Source: Christiangramia flava JLT2011 (lineage in GTDB: Bacteria > Bacteroidota > Bacteroidia > Flavobacteriales > Flavobacteriaceae). From it: a stretch of 64,000 nt of DNA. The stretch is taken from positions 1,264,001 through 1,328,000 of the forward strand of contig NZ_CP016359.1 of assembly GCF_001951155.1 (NCBI RefSeq), in the 5' to 3' direction. Position numbers and translations under genes: made by a program. This document shows, piece after piece, positions 61,207 to 64,000 of this stretch (its first letter is position 1; every line of letters starts with the position of its first letter). The notes under the pieces were generated by a model that was given only the letters and a program-made list of their open reading frames with translations, ran no database searches and was not told the origin of the DNA.

Positions 61207-63558
61207 ATGAAGAATAAAAAATCTAGAAAATTAGAAATTCATATAAACAAATACATCTCCGAAATTTCGAAGGAAATAACTTCAATCATAGAAGAGGAAA
61301 GAAAAATTCTTTTAAATGCTAGTCCTGGTAGTGGCAAGACCACATTCTTCGCCAACTTATGTATCAAGCATCTACAAGAAAAGAGACCAGGAAGAATTAT
61401 ATTTTGCAGTCCCTTTCTCATAATTCAAAGTCAATTTAAAACTACTATTGAAAAAAAAGGTCTCAAAGTTGATTTAGAGCTCAATCATACTAATAAAAGG
61501 AAGCATATTAATTCCAAAGACAGGATAATTACTTCAACCTTTAAAAGTCTTCGCAAAATTAATTCTGATTTAAGAAAGGATGATTTAATCATTATTGATG
61601 AAGCTCATTCTCTACTTTTCACATATGGAGCAGGAAAGAAAAGAGAATTTTTTAGTAAAACTGTTCAAGTACTTTTCAACACGAATGCTAAAGTCGTTTT
61701 AATGACAGGTACTCCCTATAGTGGGATTACAAAAATTCTGAACTTATTTGAAATAAAAGTACTGAAGGAAAACAAAAATGCCACAGTTAATATTCAATAC
61801 ACAAATGAAAGGGAAACTATGCTTGCTCTTTCATTCGCTCAGAACTGCCTAAAGAAATTTGGTAAGGATAGCCTTAATATAATCTATATTAAGAGTACAA
61901 GGAAATGTGAACTTATAAAAGATATTATTGAGAAATATTTGAATGTAAAAGCCTTTGTTTTAACTGCAAGTAAAAAAAGCAGTCAGGTTTATCATGAGTT
62001 AGAAACAAACTCAATAATTTCTGAAGGAATTACCTTTTTAATTACTACCAATGTGATAAGTACAGGGACTAATATACTTAATGACAATATTGGTAAAGCT
62101 TTAATGCTAAATGAATATAACCCTACTGAAATCAAACAATTTTCGAAAAGGTTTCGCAAAAAGTTAGATATTGAAATAGATGTACTCAATCATAAATATG
62201 GAACTTCTGATGAAGATATGAGTAATCTAAGAAAGGAAGTAAATAAAGAAAGATTACATCAACGAATGTTCTACGAACTCACCCTAGTTAATTTATTAAT
62301 TAACACTGAGAAACATCAACCTTTTTTAGAAATTGACAGCGCCTATCACCCTGATAAAGTAGGTTCTCCTCGAAAATTAATAAATGATATTATTACAAGA
62401 ATGGTCATTCAGGAAGCATACTTTGCTGACAAGATAGCTCAGACATATAATTCTGAGGAAGAGTTAGCGAATGCTCTTAACAGTTATGAAGATGTAATTA
62501 GTGTTACCACAAAATATTATACAGAGGACTATACTAATACAAATTTGGGTGAAAAAGAAATTGAAGATTTAAAAAATCAAGAACTAGAAAACTTTATTGA
62601 TGACTTTATTATTCATCAAGAACTATTCTTAAAAACTGCCTATTGGTATGCTAAGAAGAATAAGATTACTACGTTATATTATAATCTCGAAACATACTTA
62701 TTACCCGAAATTGAAACAAGACTGATAGGTATTCATGATATTGATAAAAAATTAAATGAAATTTTTATCCATACACGGTTTATAAAAGAAGTGTTAGAAC
62801 CTCTTTTAGAAATAGATGAGTTCTTCAAGGATAGAGGCAAAAGCCTTCAATTCATTAAAGAGGTTAATACTAATAAAAGAAAACCTCATTTAATAGCATT
62901 TCACGTAATGGATTTAATTAAATCTATGTTCAGCTATGATTTTGAGGAAATTCCGAGTCTTCCACCAGAATTAAAACTGAAATCCTCAGTCAATAAATTT
63001 CTTTTACAAAGAGACCAAGAGTTAAGGTTAAAATTGGATTTGATTAAAGCCATTTATGACCAAATAGCCTGGTCAGAATATATAAATTATAATGACCTAA
63101 ATGATTATCTAGTAAGGACATTTCAGCGAGAGGTCCCTTATAAAACTGAAGATATCCTTCTACAAGAAATAAGTATAGATGGCAATAATATGCCTATTAA
63201 ATTTGAGAGAAATTTATTGATAGGAATATGTAACGGACTATTCTATTTACATAAAAAAGGTAAGAGAGAAACACACCCTGTTACTGGCAATAGACTATTA
63301 ACTATTAGATTTCAGAAAGAACTACCCAATCCAGAAACTGCTATCAATCAGACACAAAAAGAAGAAAGGATTTCAATATTAAATGAATCTATTGTAAAAA
63401 GATATGACATTCCAACTCGTGAGCTTGGCAAAAGATTAAATCTCAACACAACAACTCGAATTTTTAACAATAAAAAGTTATATCTACATTCAATAACAGC
63501 AAATTCATATTATAAGATTTTAGAGAATTCCAACAATGAATTGGAAGAAGTGAAGTAA
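61207..63558 (+). CDS. SF2 DEAH-type helicase of accessory type
   Basis: A 783-residue protein with an SF2 helicase core in the first 330 residues: Walker A NASPGSGKTT (37-46), motif II DEAH (131-134), motif III TGTP (167-170), motif V TNVISTGTN (281-289), and a motif VI-like QFSKRFRK (311-318) in place of the usual QxxGRxxR. The remaining 450 residues are unrecognised, mostly helical and charged, and end with an HTH-like segment (PTRELGKRLNLNTTTRIFNN). It is neither an HsdR nor a RecQ/UvrB type. Codon use is AT-rich like the R-M-S gene, from which it diverges. It could be a translocase for the R-M-S enzyme, an independent defence gene or a replication initiator of a mobile element. Confidence 0.8.
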   Translation: MKNKKSRKLEIHINKYISEISKEITSIIEEERKILLNASPGSGKTTFFANLCIKHLQEKRPGRIIFCSPFLIIQSQFKTTIEKKGLKVDLELNHTNKRKHINSKDRIITSTFKSLRKINSDLRKDDLIIIDEAHSLLFTYGAGKKREFFSKTVQVLFNTNAKVVLMTGTPYSGITKILNLFEIKVLKENKNATVNIQYTNERETMLALSFAQNCLKKFGKDSLNIIYIKSTRKCELIKDIIEKYLNVKAFVLTASKKSSQVYHELETNSIISEGITFLITTNVISTGTNILNDNIGKALMLNEYNPTEIKQFSKRFRKKLDIEIDVLNHKYGTSDEDMSNLRKEVNKERLHQRMFYELTLVNLLINTEKHQPFLEIDSAYHPDKVGSPRKLINDIITRMVIQEAYFADKIAQTYNSEEELANALNSYEDVISVTTKYYTEDYTNTNLGEKEIEDLKNQELENFIDDFIIHQELFLKTAYWYAKKNKITTLYYNLETYLLPEIETRLIGIHDIDKKLNEIFIHTRFIKEVLEPLLEIDEFFKDRGKSLQFIKEVNTNKRKPHLIAFHVMDLIKSMFSYDFEEIPSLPPELKLKSSVNKFLLQRDQELRLKLDLIKAIYDQIAWSEYINYNDLNDYLVRTFQREVPYKTEDILLQEISIDGNNMPIKFERNLLIGICNGLFYLHKKGKRETHPVTGNRLLTIRFQKELPNPETAINQTQKEERISILNESIVKRYDIPTRELGKRLNLNTTTRIFNNKKLYLHSITANSYYKILENSNNELEEVK

Positions 63559-63715
63559 GGAATTCTGTTTAAAATCCGTTTCGGTTAAGTATTGTTTAAG
63601 TATAGTGGAAATTTATCTTAAAAACATTAATTCGCTATAATATTAATAAGAGATAAACTTCCACTTCGCTTACTTTAAACTTTATAACTTTTTGTTTGTT
63701 TGTATGAGGCATCTT

Positions 63716-63985
63716 TCAACCTGAAGGGTCATCTAATATCCTGAAATGACTATAGAAATATGCCCGCCCTTTTACAATAAATACAGTTTTAATATCAGCG
63801 GTAACTTTAACTGCATCCACTAGAACTCTTTCTCCCTCATTTAAATCCCCAATTGGATGTTTTACCATCACTTCAAATGGACAGAATAGTAGTTTTAATA
63901 GATTATTCCAGGTAACTATATATAATGTATTAGGCGAGCTATATTTCAATATTTCTGCTAACTGTTTCTCATTCATCTTACTCAA
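63716..63985 (-). CDS. Small orphan protein of unknown function
   Basis: An 89-residue protein not recognised. It has an amphipathic opening (NEKQLAEILKYSSPNTLYI), a hydrophobic middle (WNNLLKLLFCPFEVMVKHPI) and strand-like repeats (GERVLVDAVKVTADIKTVF, KGRAYFYSHFRIL). No signal peptide. Starts at 63985 or 63976 are both possible. It is close to the window edge, so it may be preceded by more of the same operon. AT content matches the helicase gene. Confidence 0.5.
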   Translation of the reverse strand: MSKMNEKQLAEILKYSSPNTLYIVTWNNLLKLLFCPFEVMVKHPIGDLNEGERVLVDAVKVTADIKTVFIVKGRAYFYSHFRILDDPSG

Positions 63986-64000
63986 AAGAGCTATATAATT

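Overview
The window comes from the chromosome of a member of the Flavobacteriaceae (Bacteroidota), most like marine Gramella/Christiangramia-type genomes. The evidence is a complete topA - arginase-like - gldK-gldL-gldM-gldN gliding/type IX secretion block, lipoproteins of Bacteroidota-specific families (DUF4270, DUF4907, kelch), a one-protein hybrid two-component regulator, acidic residues after lipobox cysteines, and several promoter boxes of the Bacteroidota TAnnTTTG type. No insertion sequence, CRISPR array, rRNA or integrase was seen. One RNA gene, the initiator tRNA-fMet, is present.

Layout. 1-8.6 kb: housekeeping and mixed genes (beta-propeller lipoprotein, Era, SulP transporter, VOC protein, a large conserved unknown, a SpoU methyltransferase, a cytochrome c lipoprotein and a two-domain lipoprotein). 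8.8-16.8 kb: an alpha-glucan cluster (glgE, maltokinase, glgB, GH31), facing a 1284-residue hybrid regulator at 16.9-20.8 kb whose phospho-acceptor His and Asp are both replaced. 22.1-25.2 kb: an arsenic operon (arsR, DUF6428, GNAT, arsenate reductase, acr3) with two ArsR-type palindromes and a leader terminator. 25.4-31.7 kb: a TolC-MacA-MacB efflux operon ending in a LytS/LytTR two-component pair, followed by surface and outer-membrane genes (31.7-36.8 kb). 36.8-41 kb: tRNA-fMet, small proteins, ABC-F, DUF983 and an FAD oxidoreductase. 41-49.4 kb: the gld/topA block. 49.5-57.8 kb: mixed genes including a DsbD-like reductase, a soluble histidine kinase, a GH130 protein and two tandem homologous membrane proteins. 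58-64 kb: a clearly AT-richer accessory segment with a fused restriction-modification-specificity protein, a small HTH-like controller, a divergent SF2 helicase and a small orphan gene.

How the genes work together. GlgE, maltokinase and GlgB form the maltose-1-phosphate route to branched alpha-glucan, and GH31 may trim such glucans. The ars genes reduce arsenate and export arsenite. The MacAB-TolC operon carries its own sensor and regulator. GldK/L/M/N form the motor and periplasmic ring of T9SS/gliding. The most unusual items are the predicted phospho-dead hybrid regulator, the degenerate arginase-fold protein in the gld block, the paired GFGGxLGT membrane proteins, the dual-operator ars operon, and the R-M-S fusion facing a helicase across a repeat-bearing intergenic region.
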